Below are positions 28,071 to 37,233 of a DNA stretch of 64,000 bases, in pieces; position 1 is the stretch's first letter; every line of letters begins with the position of its first letter. The notes under the pieces were generated by a model. That model saw only the letters and a program-made list of their open reading frames with translations. It had not been told where the DNA came from and did no database searches. Source of the stretch: Oerskovia jenensis (GTDB lineage Bacteria > Actinomycetota > Actinomycetes > Actinomycetales > Cellulomonadaceae); NCBI RefSeq assembly GCF_016907235.1, contig NZ_JAFBBO010000001.1:3472001-3536000 (forward strand), read 5' to 3'. The position numbers were made by a program, and so were the translations under genes.

Positions 28071-29485
28071 GTGGTCGGGTCCTTCCGGTGGCGGGCGATG
28101 GGCTCGGGCAGGGGGATCGTGGCCGGGGTGAGCACCAGGTGCCTCGACGGTCCCACGTTGTCGATCATCTCCTCGACCGAGCGGAGGTCGTCGAGCGGGA
28201 GCGCGTCCTCGGTCTTCTCGCGTGCCGCGCGCCGGGACTCCGCGTAGGCGTCGGCGCCCACGCAGACCCCCACGATGAGGAACGGCACGGAGACCTGCAC
28301 CGAGACCCAGAAGAGGTCGAACTGCCCCTGGATGAAACGCATGAGCAGCACCGAGAACGCGAGCGTCCCGAAGCGGGGGTTGACGCGCCACAGCACGGCG
28401 AGCGAGCCGAAGAACAGCACGAGGAACGCGACGAGCCCGACGATGCCCGCCGACGTGAGGACCTCGAGCTCGGCGTTGGGCGGCTGGAAGGTGTACTCGG
28501 TGCGGTTCGCGACCCACCAGCGCAGCCCGACGCCCACCCAGGGGCTGCGTTCCCAGACGTCGATGGCCTGCTCGTACCAGGTGAGCCGCTGGTAGGCGGA
28601 GTTGAACTGGTCGTTGGTCGCGAGCTGTTCCTGGACGGCGGCCCACACGAAGTACACGGCAGGGATCGCGGCGAGCAGGATGAGCTTGGACCGCTTGCGG
28701 TCCGGGTCGGCGCGCAGCGTGATGAGGACGACGCCGATCGCGAGGCCGATCAGGGCCTGGCGCGACTGCGACGCGAGGATCGCGAGGCCGAACAGCCAGA
28801 ACGCCGGGTAGGTGAACGCCTTGGGCCAGCCGACCCACCACGGGCGGGCATAGGCGAGCAGGGCCGCGCTCCCGAGGACGCACCCGACGAAGTTCTTGTG
28901 CATCGGGAACGGGATCTGGAGGTACACCGGTCCCGTGTTGCCCGCGGCGAGCTGCTGCAGAGCCGTGACGCACGTGAGGACCGCGATGACGAGGCACGGG
29001 ACCATGAACAGCGTCAGCCCGAGCCGCGCGCGTCCCGCCCGGCCCACGGCCCACCCGACGAGCAGCGCGCCCCCGACCGAGAGCCAGGCGTGGAACCACT
29101 CGACGGTGTTGGCGGTGTACGGGTTGGCGATGACCGTGAAGAGCGTGGCGACCTGGTAGAACGCCGAGAGCCACAGGAGCGAGCGCATGGGGCGTGACAG
29201 GGGGCGCTGGGTGAAGAAGAGCGCGAACCAGAACGCCCCGAAGAGCGCGAAGTCGCTGAGCGAGAGGTTGACGGCGTCCCCGCCGACGCGCTGGACGATC
29301 ACCATCGCGGGCATCGCGAGGATGGGCATCGCGGCAGGCTCGTAGATCGTCATGCCGACGACGAGGACCAGGGCCGCCACCGCGACCGAGATCGCGGTGT
29401 ACCCGGGCACGAGGAAGCCGATCCCGACCAGGACCACGGCGACCGCGACCGAGCCGGCCACCCAGGCGAGGGACCGGCGGATCAC
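28067..29485 (-). CDS. O-antigen ligase/polymerase (Wzy/WaaL-like) membrane protein
   Basis: This 472-residue polytopic membrane protein has about 11-12 hydrophobic segments. The large periplasmic-type loop carries FNSAYQRLTWYEQAIDVWER and SPWVGVGLRWW, then PPNAELEVLTSAGIVGLVAF. This is the Wzy_C/O-antigen ligase signature region (W...SPW.G.G...PPHN). Such proteins polymerise or ligate lipid-linked oligosaccharides. A cytoplasmic tail follows (about residues 415-472). It overlaps both neighbours by GTGA. Confidence 0.85.
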   Translation of the reverse strand: MIRRSLAWVAGSVAVAVVLVGIGFLVPGYTAISVAVAALVLVVGMTIYEPAAMPILAMPAMVIVQRVGGDAVNLSLSDFALFGAFWFALFFTQRPLSRPMRSLLWLSAFYQVATLFTVIANPYTANTVEWFHAWLSVGGALLVGWAVGRAGRARLGLTLFMVPCLVIAVLTCVTALQQLAAGNTGPVYLQIPFPMHKNFVGCVLGSAALLAYARPWWVGWPKAFTYPAFWLFGLAILASQSRQALIGLAIGVVLITLRADPDRKRSKLILLAAIPAVYFVWAAVQEQLATNDQFNSAYQRLTWYEQAIDVWERSPWVGVGLRWWVANRTEYTFQPPNAELEVLTSAGIVGLVAFLVLFFGSLAVLWRVNPRFGTLAFSVLLMRFIQGQFDLFWVSVQVSVPFLIVGVCVGADAYAESRRAAREKTEDALPLDDLRSVEEMIDNVGPSRHLVLTPATIPLPEPIARHRKDPTT

Positions 29486-31623
29486 GTCGGGGCGTCCGTC
29501 GCCGTGAGGAGGTCGCGCTCTGCGGCGAGGGGACCACGCGCGTACAGCCGGAGCCGGAGGAGGGCCAGGTCGCGTCCGGGGCCCCGGAGCGCGACGGCCC
29601 GTGCCGCGGAGCCGGCGAGGACCCCGGCACGGGCGGCCTGCCAGCCCGCCGTGCCGAAGTGCTTGCGCAGGTACCGTTCCTGCGAGGCGTGGAAGTGCGT
29701 CTCGCGGCGGGTCGGGTCGCTGCTCGTCGCGCCGCCCAGGTGCAGGGCGCGGACCTCGGTGACCGCCCGGTGACGCTTGCCCAGCCGCGTCGCACGGTAG
29801 GCCCAGTCGGTCTCCTCGGCGTAGAGGAAGAAGCTCTCGTCGAACGGCCCGACCAGCTCGAGCGCGTCGGCCCGCAGCAGCAGCACGGAACCGATGACGA
29901 AGGACCGGTCCGGCGGGGTGCGTCGCAGGGCGCCGAGGCCCACGGCCTCGATCCACGTCCCGGTGGGCGACGGGTAGGGCCACACGACGCGCGCTGCCTC
30001 GCCGTCCTCGTCGACCTGCGCCGGACCCACGCTCGCGAGCTCGGGTGCCTCGTGGAGCCGGGCCTGGAGCGTCAGGACGTCCTCGGGGCTCACGACCGCG
30101 TCCGGGTTGAGCAGCAGGACGTCCGACCCGGGGGTCTGCCGGTGGCGCAGCGCGTGGTTGACGCCGGCGGCGAACCCGCCGTTGCGCCCCGGGTCGAGGT
30201 ACCGCGCCCCGGCGAGCTCGGCGACCTCCCGGATCTCCGGGAGCGACGAGTTGTCCACGACCGTGAGCGGCAGCTTCCCGACGAGCGGTGCCAGCGCGTC
30301 GCGCACCAGGTCGGGGGAGCCGTACGCGACGAGGACGACCTCGGGCGACCGGTGGGGCTCCTTGCCCGACGGCGGAGCGTGGCCCCGCGGGGTGGCGTCG
30401 CCGACCGCGGGGGCGGGGGGCCGAGGGGTACCGCCGTGCGCGGCGTGCGCGGTCGCGTGCTCGTAGAGCGCGAGGTACCGGCGCGCGACCTCGGGCCACG
30501 CGCACGACGCGGCCCGGTCGGCCCCCTGCGCGCGGAGGGTCTCCGCCAGGCCGGGTTCGTCGACGACCCGCACGAGCGCCTCGCGCAGCGCCCGGGCGTC
30601 GCCGGGCGGGACGAGCAGGCCCGCGCCGCCCACCACGTCGGGCAGGGCGCCCGAGTCGCTCGCCACCACGGGCGTGCCGCACGCCATGGCCTCGACCGCG
30701 ACCCGACCGAACTGCTCGACCCAGCCGGAGGTGTCGAGCGACGGGACGGCCAGGACGTCGAGCGAGCGGTAGAACGCGACCAGGTCGTCGCCTGCGAGCG
30801 GACCGACGAAACGCACGCGGTCGCCGAGCGGGCGCGCCCGGTCCCGCAGCGCCCGGGCCGACGGCCCGTCGCCCGCGAGCGTCAGCCGCAGCCGCTCGTC
30901 GTCCCGGACGGCGTCCAGCAGGACGTCCACGCCCTTGTGCGGGGCGAGGCGACCCGCGTAGCCGACGTGCACCGCCCCCCGTGCCGGCCCGGCCTCCGGG
31001 CGCCCCGGACCGGGGGCGGGCGCGACGCCGTCGGGCGGGAGGGCGGACGGACCGGGAGCGACGCCCTTCCCCGGGGAGAAGACCGAGAGGTCCACCCCCA
31101 GCGGGACCACCTCCACGAGCCCCCGTGCCCCCTTGGCCTGGACGATGCGCGCCGCGGCCACGTTGCAGACCGACACCGCGGCCGCGCCGCGCAGGGCCGC
31201 GGCCTCGAGCGTGCGGAACGGCCAGGGGTAGCGCTTGGCGATGTTCTGCGCCGAGTACAGGACGTAGGGCGGCGCCGGACGACGAGCGCGGCCGGGCAGG
31301 AGGGCGCGGAGGCGGCGCAGCGCGAGGATCTCGGCGGTCGCCAGGGCGAAGGGCTCCTCGTGCAGGTCCAGCACGTCCCAGTCCTGGCCCAGCGCACGCC
31401 AGAGCGGGCCCGGCGAGTAGACGAACAGCGCAGGGTGCGAGCCGAAGGTCCGGACGCCCTCGACGGGCTCACCGGCCCGTGCGCGCAGCGGGACCGTGGT
31501 GCCGCCCTCGTCCCAGGCCCGCGCGGACAGCAGCCGGACGTCGACCCCCGCGACCCGCAGCTCCCGCTCCCGCTCACGCCACGCGTCGACCACGGCGCTG
31601 TGCGAGACGCGGAGGATCCTCAT
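29482..31623 (-). CDS. Two-domain glycosyltransferase (GT4-GT2 fusion)
   Basis: This 713-residue protein carries two catalytic modules. Residues ~1-395 are GT4: HVGYAGRLAPHKGVDVLLDA and the E-x7-E region WVEQFGRVAVEAMACGTPVV. A Pro/Ala/Gly-rich linker (about 398-430) leads to a GT2 rhamnosyltransferase-like module (about 433-700). This module has VVLVAYGSPDLVRDALAPL, LLLNPDAVVSPEDVL and YAEETDWAYRATRLGK. Fusion suggests two successive sugar additions. The ATG is preceded by a GACAAT -10-like box 7 bp upstream (31631-31636), so the mRNA may be leaderless. It leads the minus-strand run of four genes. Confidence 0.9.
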   Translation of the reverse strand: MRILRVSHSAVVDAWRERERELRVAGVDVRLLSARAWDEGGTTVPLRARAGEPVEGVRTFGSHPALFVYSPGPLWRALGQDWDVLDLHEEPFALATAEILALRRLRALLPGRARRPAPPYVLYSAQNIAKRYPWPFRTLEAAALRGAAAVSVCNVAAARIVQAKGARGLVEVVPLGVDLSVFSPGKGVAPGPSALPPDGVAPAPGPGRPEAGPARGAVHVGYAGRLAPHKGVDVLLDAVRDDERLRLTLAGDGPSARALRDRARPLGDRVRFVGPLAGDDLVAFYRSLDVLAVPSLDTSGWVEQFGRVAVEAMACGTPVVASDSGALPDVVGGAGLLVPPGDARALREALVRVVDEPGLAETLRAQGADRAASCAWPEVARRYLALYEHATAHAAHGGTPRPPAPAVGDATPRGHAPPSGKEPHRSPEVVLVAYGSPDLVRDALAPLVGKLPLTVVDNSSLPEIREVAELAGARYLDPGRNGGFAAGVNHALRHRQTPGSDVLLLNPDAVVSPEDVLTLQARLHEAPELASVGPAQVDEDGEAARVVWPYPSPTGTWIEAVGLGALRRTPPDRSFVIGSVLLLRADALELVGPFDESFFLYAEETDWAYRATRLGKRHRAVTEVRALHLGGATSSDPTRRETHFHASQERYLRKHFGTAGWQAARAGVLAGSAARAVALRGPGRDLALLRLRLYARGPLAAERDLLTATDAPT

Positions 31624-31666
31624 GTGGGAGATTGTCCACCAGCGAGGGGTTCCTTCCCCTGCGATC

Positions 31667-31682
31667 TCACCGAATTCACCCC
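31667..31682. promoter_or_regulatory. Shared EPS-locus element, site B
   Basis: Read on the minus strand this is GGGGTGAATTCGGTGA, in the 78-bp gap between divergent glycosyltransferase genes. The minus-strand -10 GACAAT begins about 43 bp from its GTG. Confidence 0.4.
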
Positions 31683-31701
31683 GACCGCACCGAGGAGCAC
31701 C

Positions 31702-32661
31702 GTGTCCGACCGAGGTCCCGACGCCGCGGGCGCGACCGTCGCCGAACCGCTCGTGAGCGTCGTCGTCGCGACCAACCGGGGCGGGCCGTTCCTGGCCGAG
31801 GCGCTGGCATCAGTCGCGGCCCAGACGTACCCGCAGGTCGAGCTCGTCGTGGTCGACGACGGCTCGCCCGACCCGGCCGTGATCCGCGACCTCGTCGAGC
31901 ACGCGGGCGTCGGGACCGTCCTGCGCCTCGCTCCCTCGGGGGTCTCCACCGCGCGCAACACGGGTGTCCGGCACACCCGCGGCGAGCTGCTCGCCTTCCT
32001 CGACGACGACGACCGGTGGCACCCCGACCGGCTGCGCCGGGTGGTCGAGGCGCTGGTCCCGCGGCCCGAGGCCGTGATCGGCTACTGCGGGATGCGCACG
32101 GTCGACGGCGCGGGCGACCAGCTCGTGGCCGCCGACCAGCGCCCTGCCCGCGACGCCCGGGACGTGGTCCGCGGCCTGACGGGGATCATGCTGCCCAACC
32201 TCGTGATCCGCCGCGGTGCCTTCGACGCCGTGGGCGGGTTCGACCCCGCGTACCGGCAGGGCGAGGACCTCGACCTGGTCCTCGCGGCCGCGACGCTCGG
32301 GCCCTTCGTCTTCGTCGACGAGGCCCTCGTCGACTACCGGTACCACCCCGGCAACACGACGCGGGCCTACCGCGACCTCGCCGCGGGCCTCCGGGTGATC
32401 CTGCGCGAGCGGCGCTCGCAGGCCCGCGCCGCTGGTTCCACCGGCGGCGCGGGGCTCGATGCCGCCTACCGCGACCGGCTGCGCGCCAACGACCGCTTCG
32501 CCGCGTGGAGCGCCGCCCGGGCCGCGCGCGCCGACCTGTCCGGACGTCGGGTCCGCGCCGCGCTGGGCCACGTCGCCTGGGCCGCGCGGTTCGCACCGCT
32601 CGCGCCGCTCGACTGGGTGCGCGAGCGCGGGCGGCGGGCCCTCTCGCGGACGAACGCCTAG
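31702..32661 (+). CDS. GT2-family glycosyltransferase
   Basis: This 319-residue GT-A enzyme has SVVVATNRGGPFLAEALASV, the acidic VVVDDGSPDP, the DxD-containing AFLDDDDRWHPDRL, and the acceptor-side ED motif in RQGEDLDLVLAA. The GTG start has GAGGAG 5 bp upstream. It diverges from the GT4-GT2 fusion gene and converges with the next gene. Confidence 0.9.
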   Translation: MSDRGPDAAGATVAEPLVSVVVATNRGGPFLAEALASVAAQTYPQVELVVVDDGSPDPAVIRDLVEHAGVGTVLRLAPSGVSTARNTGVRHTRGELLAFLDDDDRWHPDRLRRVVEALVPRPEAVIGYCGMRTVDGAGDQLVAADQRPARDARDVVRGLTGIMLPNLVIRRGAFDAVGGFDPAYRQGEDLDLVLAAATLGPFVFVDEALVDYRYHPGNTTRAYRDLAAGLRVILRERRSQARAAGSTGGAGLDAAYRDRLRANDRFAAWSAARAARADLSGRRVRAALGHVAWAARFAPLAPLDWVRERGRRALSRTNA

Positions 32662-32706
32662 CGTCCGACGACCGACCGAGGACGGGACGGCCCGCCCCGG
32701 ACGGCC

Positions 32707-32722
32707 CCTCGTGACGACGAGG
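32707..32722. terminator. Small hairpin between convergent glycosyltransferase genes
   Basis: CCTCGT-gacg-ACGAGG is a perfect 6-bp stem in the 89-bp convergent gap. It could serve both genes but is short. Confidence 0.4.
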
Positions 32723-32750
32723 CCGCCTGCGGAACCGGAGCCCGCCCCGG

Positions 32751-33791
32751 CTAGGGCTGCTTCTGGCGCCAGCTCGGCGGCGGGACGATCGGGGGAGCCG
32801 CCGGGACCCGCCCGAACGTCCACCCGGCGCTCCAGCTCAGCCTCCACACCAGGTCGGAGAGGTCCCCCGGGCGCCGGATCGTGGACGCCTTGCGCAGCGC
32901 CTTCCGGACGAACGAACCGCCGCGGACGGCGATCGCCCGGCCGCGCCGCGCGAGCCCGGTGAGGCGGCCCGCGACGCCCGCGGGCTGCACGTCCTCCACC
33001 GGTGCGGAGTCCGCCCGCCCGCCCGTCGGCTCGTCGTCGCCCGTCGTGGAGGGCGACTGCGCGTACAGCAGCTCGTACCGGTGGCTCAGCCAGCGCTCGC
33101 CCGCGCCGTACGCGAAGGACTGCCGGGCGATGTTCCGCAGCCCGTCGCGTCGGCGGACGTGCAGCACGATGTCCGGGTCGAACACCAGGTCGTGCCCCGC
33201 GAGCTGGACCCGGATGCAGAAGTCGTCGTCCTCCGCGGTCCGGGCCCCCTCGTAGAAGCCCCCGACCTCGTCGAAGACCGCCGTGCGCACGCCCATGTTG
33301 CCCGAGCCCGCCGTGACGAACTGCTCGAGCCCGGGCTTGACCGTGAGCCGGTCCGTCTGGGCCGTCCAGGTCACCGACGACGTCAGGTCGGCGTTGAGCC
33401 GAGCCCCCTCGAACGGTCCCGCGACGAACTCGTGCTCGGACAGGGCGCGGTGCATCGCCTCGACCCAGCCGTCCGCGACCATGTCGTCGGCGTCGCAGAA
33501 GGCGAGCGCCACCGACCGTGCCTGCGCGACCGCGATGTTCCGGGCCGCACTGGGCCCACGACGGGCCGAGGCGTCGACGAGGCGCAGCTCGGGCATGCGG
33601 CCGGTCCACTCCTGGACGAGCCGGCGGGTCCCGTCGCTCGATCCGTTGTCGCTCACGATGACCTCCCAGGGCCACGCGGGGCGCTGCGCGAGCAGCGCGC
33701 CGAGCTGGACCCCGAGGGTCGCCTCCGCGTCGTACGCCGGGATGATCACCGAGAGCTCGGGGCGGGCCTGTGCACCCGCGGGTGTGCTCAT
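32751..33791 (-). CDS. GT2-family glycosyltransferase
   Basis: This 346-residue GT-A protein has ELSVIIPAYDAEATLGVQL, VIVSDNGSSDGTRRLV, AFCDADDMVADGWVEAMH (DxD) and ARTAEDDDFCIRVQL (the ED catalytic-base region). A basic C-terminal tail without clear membrane helices follows. The ATG overlaps the stop of the upstream deacetylase gene (ATGA), so the two are coupled. Confidence 0.9.
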   Translation of the reverse strand: MSTPAGAQARPELSVIIPAYDAEATLGVQLGALLAQRPAWPWEVIVSDNGSSDGTRRLVQEWTGRMPELRLVDASARRGPSAARNIAVAQARSVALAFCDADDMVADGWVEAMHRALSEHEFVAGPFEGARLNADLTSSVTWTAQTDRLTVKPGLEQFVTAGSGNMGVRTAVFDEVGGFYEGARTAEDDDFCIRVQLAGHDLVFDPDIVLHVRRRDGLRNIARQSFAYGAGERWLSHRYELLYAQSPSTTGDDEPTGGRADSAPVEDVQPAGVAGRLTGLARRGRAIAVRGGSFVRKALRKASTIRRPGDLSDLVWRLSWSAGWTFGRVPAAPPIVPPPSWRQKQP

Positions 33792-34627
33792 GGCTGACGC
33801 ATCCTCTCGCGGGCCATGCTCATGACCGGCTGGTACGTGGTCACCAGGTCGTGGGCCGTCACGGCGCGGTAGCCGTCGGACGTCAGGCGGCCGAGCAGCA
33901 GGTCCAGGACCCGGGCGCGGTCGAAGGCCGGGAACACCTCGTCGGCGGCGAGGGTCTCGGGGTCGCCCCGGTCGTCGTGGAGCAGCAGCATGCTCCCGGG
34001 GAAGATCGTCGACAGTGCGCGCTCGGCGATCCGCTCCTCCTCGTCGTCGACCCAGTCGAACGCGTCGCCCGACCAGATGAGCACGTCCATCCCCAGGCCC
34101 GCGATGCCGTGGGCCTGGCGCACGGTGTGCGCACCGTAGGGAGGGCGGAACGAGGCGAGCGGTGCCGAGACGATCGACTCGACCTCGTCCTTCGCGTCCC
34201 GCACGTACCGCACGGCCTCGCCGTCGCCCATGGTCAGCAACGAACGGTGGTCCTGCCCGTGGAGCGCGAGCTCGTGCCCCTCGGCGACGATGCGCCGCGC
34301 GACCTCGGGGTGCGCCCGCACCTGGCGCGAGAGCGCGAAGAACGTGGCGGTCGCGCCGCGCTCGGCGAGCAGGTCGAGGAGGCGCGGTGTGTGCTCGGGG
34401 TGGGGGCCGTCGTCGTACGTGATCGCGACGACCCGGTCCGAGGTGTTGACGCAGAACGTACCCAGCGCGCGCGTCAGGGCGCGGGGGAGCGGGAGCCTCG
34501 TGTACGCCACCTCGGCGAAGCGACCCCCTGCGGGCGCCGGCTTGCTCTCGATGTCGCGTCGGCGGACCACGATCCCCCGAGGAGGACGACGGGCTGCGGT
34601 GCGGGAGCCGGGCCGAGAGTCGGACAT
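33788..34627 (-). CDS. NodB-type polysaccharide deacetylase
   Basis: This 279-residue carbohydrate esterase 4-like protein has all main NodB motifs: AITYDDGPHPEHTP (catalytic Asp and metal Asp), LHGQDHRSL (metal HxxxH), FRPPYGAHTV, WSGDAFDW and LLLHDD. No signal peptide or membrane segment is visible before the domain, unlike extracellular peptidoglycan or PNAG deacetylases. It may act on cytoplasmic lipid-linked intermediates (inference). AGAGGA precedes the ATG. It is coupled to the following GT2. Confidence 0.9.
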   Translation of the reverse strand: MSDSRPGSRTAARRPPRGIVVRRRDIESKPAPAGGRFAEVAYTRLPLPRALTRALGTFCVNTSDRVVAITYDDGPHPEHTPRLLDLLAERGATATFFALSRQVRAHPEVARRIVAEGHELALHGQDHRSLLTMGDGEAVRYVRDAKDEVESIVSAPLASFRPPYGAHTVRQAHGIAGLGMDVLIWSGDAFDWVDDEEERIAERALSTIFPGSMLLLHDDRGDPETLAADEVFPAFDRARVLDLLLGRLTSDGYRAVTAHDLVTTYQPVMSMARERMRQP

Positions 34628-34734
34628 CGGCTGATCCTCTCTGGTCGTCCGGGGCGTGGACCGCGCCCGGCGGTCCGGGCGAGGTGGTGCAGATGCTACG
34701 GGGGGCTCGGGACGGGCGCGCGCGCCGTCCGGCG

Positions 34735-35472
34735 TCAGGTGCGGACCCCGTCGAGGGCCTCGAGCCTCGCGAACGCGTCCAGGTCGTCGGCGCTCGCGGC
34801 GACGAGCCGGGGACGGAGCACGTCGAGGGCGTCCTGGAGGCTCACGCCGAGCATGTGGTGGAACGACCAGTCGTCCTCGGGGTCGAACGCGGGGTCCAGG
34901 CTCCGGTCGCGGGGACGCGGGTCGTTGCCGGTGATGTCGCCCGAGTCGAGGAAGGGAATGCCCGGGGTGCGCGGGCCGAAGGTCTCGAAGTCGGTCACGA
35001 CGGGCCTGCCGTCGAGCAGCCAGATGTTGTGCGGCTGCAGGTCGCCGTGCAGGTTGCCCGTGAGGTAGATCTCGAGCAGGACGTCCAGGGTCCACGCACC
35101 CATCTCGACGCGTTCCTCGCGCGAGAGCTGCTGCCCGGCGACGTCGAGCCGGGACGCGTCCGGCAGGCGCGGGACCGTGAATCCGCGACGGTGCCACCGG
35201 ACCACGGGCATGCGCCACGGCCGGTCGCCGAAGAGGTCTCCCGTGGCCTTCTCCGCGAGGAACGCGTCCCTGCCGATGCGCGTGCGCGCGAAGTACTTCG
35301 AGACCGTCGGGCGTCCGCGGGTGCTGGTGTACACGGTCACCGACCGGTCGGTGGCCTTGACGAAGGTCGCCCCGACAGGGCTGCCGAAGATGTAGACCAT
35401 CCGCGCGCGGTCCACGACCCGGTGGACGAGCGAGCGCGGCGGGCCCTCCGCCTGGACGGCAGGCATGCTCAT
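34735..35472 (-). CDS. Kinase-fold protein (APH/Kdo-kinase-like), possible sugar kinase
   Basis: This 245-residue protein has the protein-kinase-like fold: RPTVSKYFART with the probable ATP-binding Lys, AFLAEKATGDL with the pairing Glu, the catalytic LTGNLHGDLQPHNIWLL (HGD...N) and VVTDFETFG (DFE metal site). This matches small-molecule or lipopolysaccharide-core kinases better than Ser/Thr kinases. In a locus with Wzm/Wzt it could cap chains by phosphorylation, as WbdD does, but this is a hypothesis. The first of two close ATGs is used. A TACCGT box (minus strand, 35531-35526) lies upstream. Confidence 0.7.
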   Translation of the reverse strand: MSMPAVQAEGPPRSLVHRVVDRARMVYIFGSPVGATFVKATDRSVTVYTSTRGRPTVSKYFARTRIGRDAFLAEKATGDLFGDRPWRMPVVRWHRRGFTVPRLPDASRLDVAGQQLSREERVEMGAWTLDVLLEIYLTGNLHGDLQPHNIWLLDGRPVVTDFETFGPRTPGIPFLDSGDITGNDPRPRDRSLDPAFDPEDDWSFHHMLGVSLQDALDVLRPRLVAASADDLDAFARLEALDGVRT

Positions 35473-35666
35473 GACGACTCCTCGACTGGCCGGTGCGGTC
35501 GCGGACCCCCACGATCGATCCGGCAACGGTAGCGGTGACCGTGTCGGCCGGTCCATGCGCGGGCGCCGATCGAGCGGGCGAAATCGGCGCGCGCGAGGGG
35601 TGCACCGGTGTCGGCCGGGCCGTGCGGGGGGCGTACGACGCCTGTCGCGGGCGCCCGCGACGTCCC
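35473..35666. promoter_or_regulatory. Intergenic promoter region with a variant of the shared element
   Basis: GGGCGAAATCGG (35576-35587, plus strand) differs from the EPS-locus element GGGTGAAATCGG by one base. It lies 45 bp from the minus-strand TACCGT box, but in inverted orientation relative to that promoter. Confidence is low. Confidence 0.3.
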
Positions 35667-37025
35667 TCAGGCCCTGCGGTCCGTGAGCGCGTGGACGACC
35701 GAACGCAGCCGGTGGTACGCGCCCCGCACCACGCGGGACCTGCCCAGGGCCCGGGCCACGGGGCTGCGCTTCGCGGACTGCCACAGCTCGGCCGTCGCGA
35801 CCTTGAGCGGCGGGTCCGCGAGGGGCGTGAGCCGGAAGAGCGTGAGGAAGGCGTCGTTGCGGTGCACCGCGGGATCGACCGGCAGCGGCACCGTGAACCC
35901 GTGCCCCGCGAGGTACCCGTCGAGCTGGGAGGCCGCGACGGCGTCCTCCGTCAGGGTGCGGGCGATGTGCTCGGGCAGTCCGACGTCCAGGGCGAGCTGC
36001 GTGAGCCGCCCGACGTAGGCGGGCTTGACGGCCGGCTTCTGCACCGTGGCGTGGTAGAGCAGCGAGAAGAGATGGTCGTCGTGGCGTGGCACCGCGACCG
36101 GACCCTCGCGCCACTCGCGGCGCGCGAGGATCTCGCGCTGCCACTCGGTGTCGAGGTAGCCGTCGCCCACGTACCGGGTGTCGAAGAAGACCTCCTCGCC
36201 GCCCACCAGGGTGCGGAACTGTGCGCCCTCGGGGCCGGGGTACACCTCTGTCGCGTTGAGGACGGCGGCGAGGTCCGTCTGGTCGTCGCACAGCACGTCG
36301 ATCTCGTGGTCGTCCTCGAGAGCGCCGGGGAGGTCGTCGAAGTTGCGCAGCACGACGTAGCGGGAGGTCCAGCGCAGGGTGCGGAACACCTGGTCCAGGC
36401 TGTCCCAGCCGTGGCTGCCCACGACGTCCTGCGCGAGCACCGAGGTGCCCTCGGCCGGACCCTCCTGCGCGATGATCTCGCCCAGGCGCTCGGGGCCCAG
36501 GATCAGTGTCGCGTCGCGGAAGAACTCGCGGATGTTGTTGCTCGAGTGGATGCGGTACCCACCCGTGAGCGCGCGGGCCGCTGCCTTGACGCGCGCGACG
36601 TTGACGTTGGTGAGCTCGACGTAGCCCGTGACGTTCTGGCGGTAGGAGTAGGCCGGGGCGTGGTCCTCCAGGATCAGCAGGAGGAACGGGCCGTCGCCCA
36701 CCTCCTCGTGCTTGGGGGACGTGCCCCACAACGTCTGCCCGTAGAGCCGCTCGAAGTCGTTGACCATCTTCTCGGCGCTCCACCGGACCTCGATCTGCGC
36801 GAGGACCGTGAAGTCGGCCGCGACGCGCTCGAGGATCTCGGCCTCGTGCGCCCGGCCCCCGGACCAGACGACCAGGAGCTGGAGGTCGCGGTCGTACTGG
36901 TGGGTGAACGCGCCGACCTGGTGCGACCACCGGTAGGTCAGGTCCGCGGGGTCGTACGAGGAGACGGGGGTCCGGGCAGGACGCTCGGTCGGCGCAGGGT
37001 CGAGGTCGCTGCCGGGACGGTTCAT
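35667..37025 (-). CDS. Uncharacterised protein with nucleotidyltransferase-like motif
   Basis: This 452-residue protein has no signal peptide or membrane helix. Residues ~225-330 contain SRYVVLRNFDDLPGALEDDH and EIDVLCDDQTDLAAVL, then EEVFFDTRYVGDGYLDTEWQ. This recalls the uncharacterised nucleotidyltransferase (NTP_transf_5-like) fold with an E-x-D metal pair. The N-terminal ~220 residues are unassigned. It lies upstream of the kinase-like gene on the same strand, separated by 194 bp. A TACTGT -10-like box lies 6 bp before the ATG. The function is unknown. Confidence 0.7.
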   Translation of the reverse strand: MNRPGSDLDPAPTERPARTPVSSYDPADLTYRWSHQVGAFTHQYDRDLQLLVVWSGGRAHEAEILERVAADFTVLAQIEVRWSAEKMVNDFERLYGQTLWGTSPKHEEVGDGPFLLLILEDHAPAYSYRQNVTGYVELTNVNVARVKAAARALTGGYRIHSSNNIREFFRDATLILGPERLGEIIAQEGPAEGTSVLAQDVVGSHGWDSLDQVFRTLRWTSRYVVLRNFDDLPGALEDDHEIDVLCDDQTDLAAVLNATEVYPGPEGAQFRTLVGGEEVFFDTRYVGDGYLDTEWQREILARREWREGPVAVPRHDDHLFSLLYHATVQKPAVKPAYVGRLTQLALDVGLPEHIARTLTEDAVAASQLDGYLAGHGFTVPLPVDPAVHRNDAFLTLFRLTPLADPPLKVATAELWQSAKRSPVARALGRSRVVRGAYHRLRSVVHALTDRRA

Positions 37026-37090
37026 GGCGCGACAGTAACGCACACCTCCCGCTCGCCGCCGGGCTGCGACGCGCTGGGAGCGGGCTCTCG

Positions 37091-37100
37091 CCCGGGTGAA
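37091..37100. promoter_or_regulatory. Shared EPS-locus element, site C
   Basis: CCCGGGTGAA, preceded by CTCG, lies between the divergent genes starting at 37025 (minus) and 37234 (plus). The plus-strand -10-like TTCGAT (37140-37145) begins 44 bp from its GTG. Confidence 0.42.
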
Positions 37101-37233
37101 CTTTGGCCGTCGACCTTCCGCAGGATTCCGCGCCGATGGTTCGATGGGACCTGGTGGCCGCTCCGGGGGTACGTCGCGAGCCGTCGCTCGCCGCGTACGG
37201 ATCCACCACCAGTGACTCCGGACAGGATCGATC

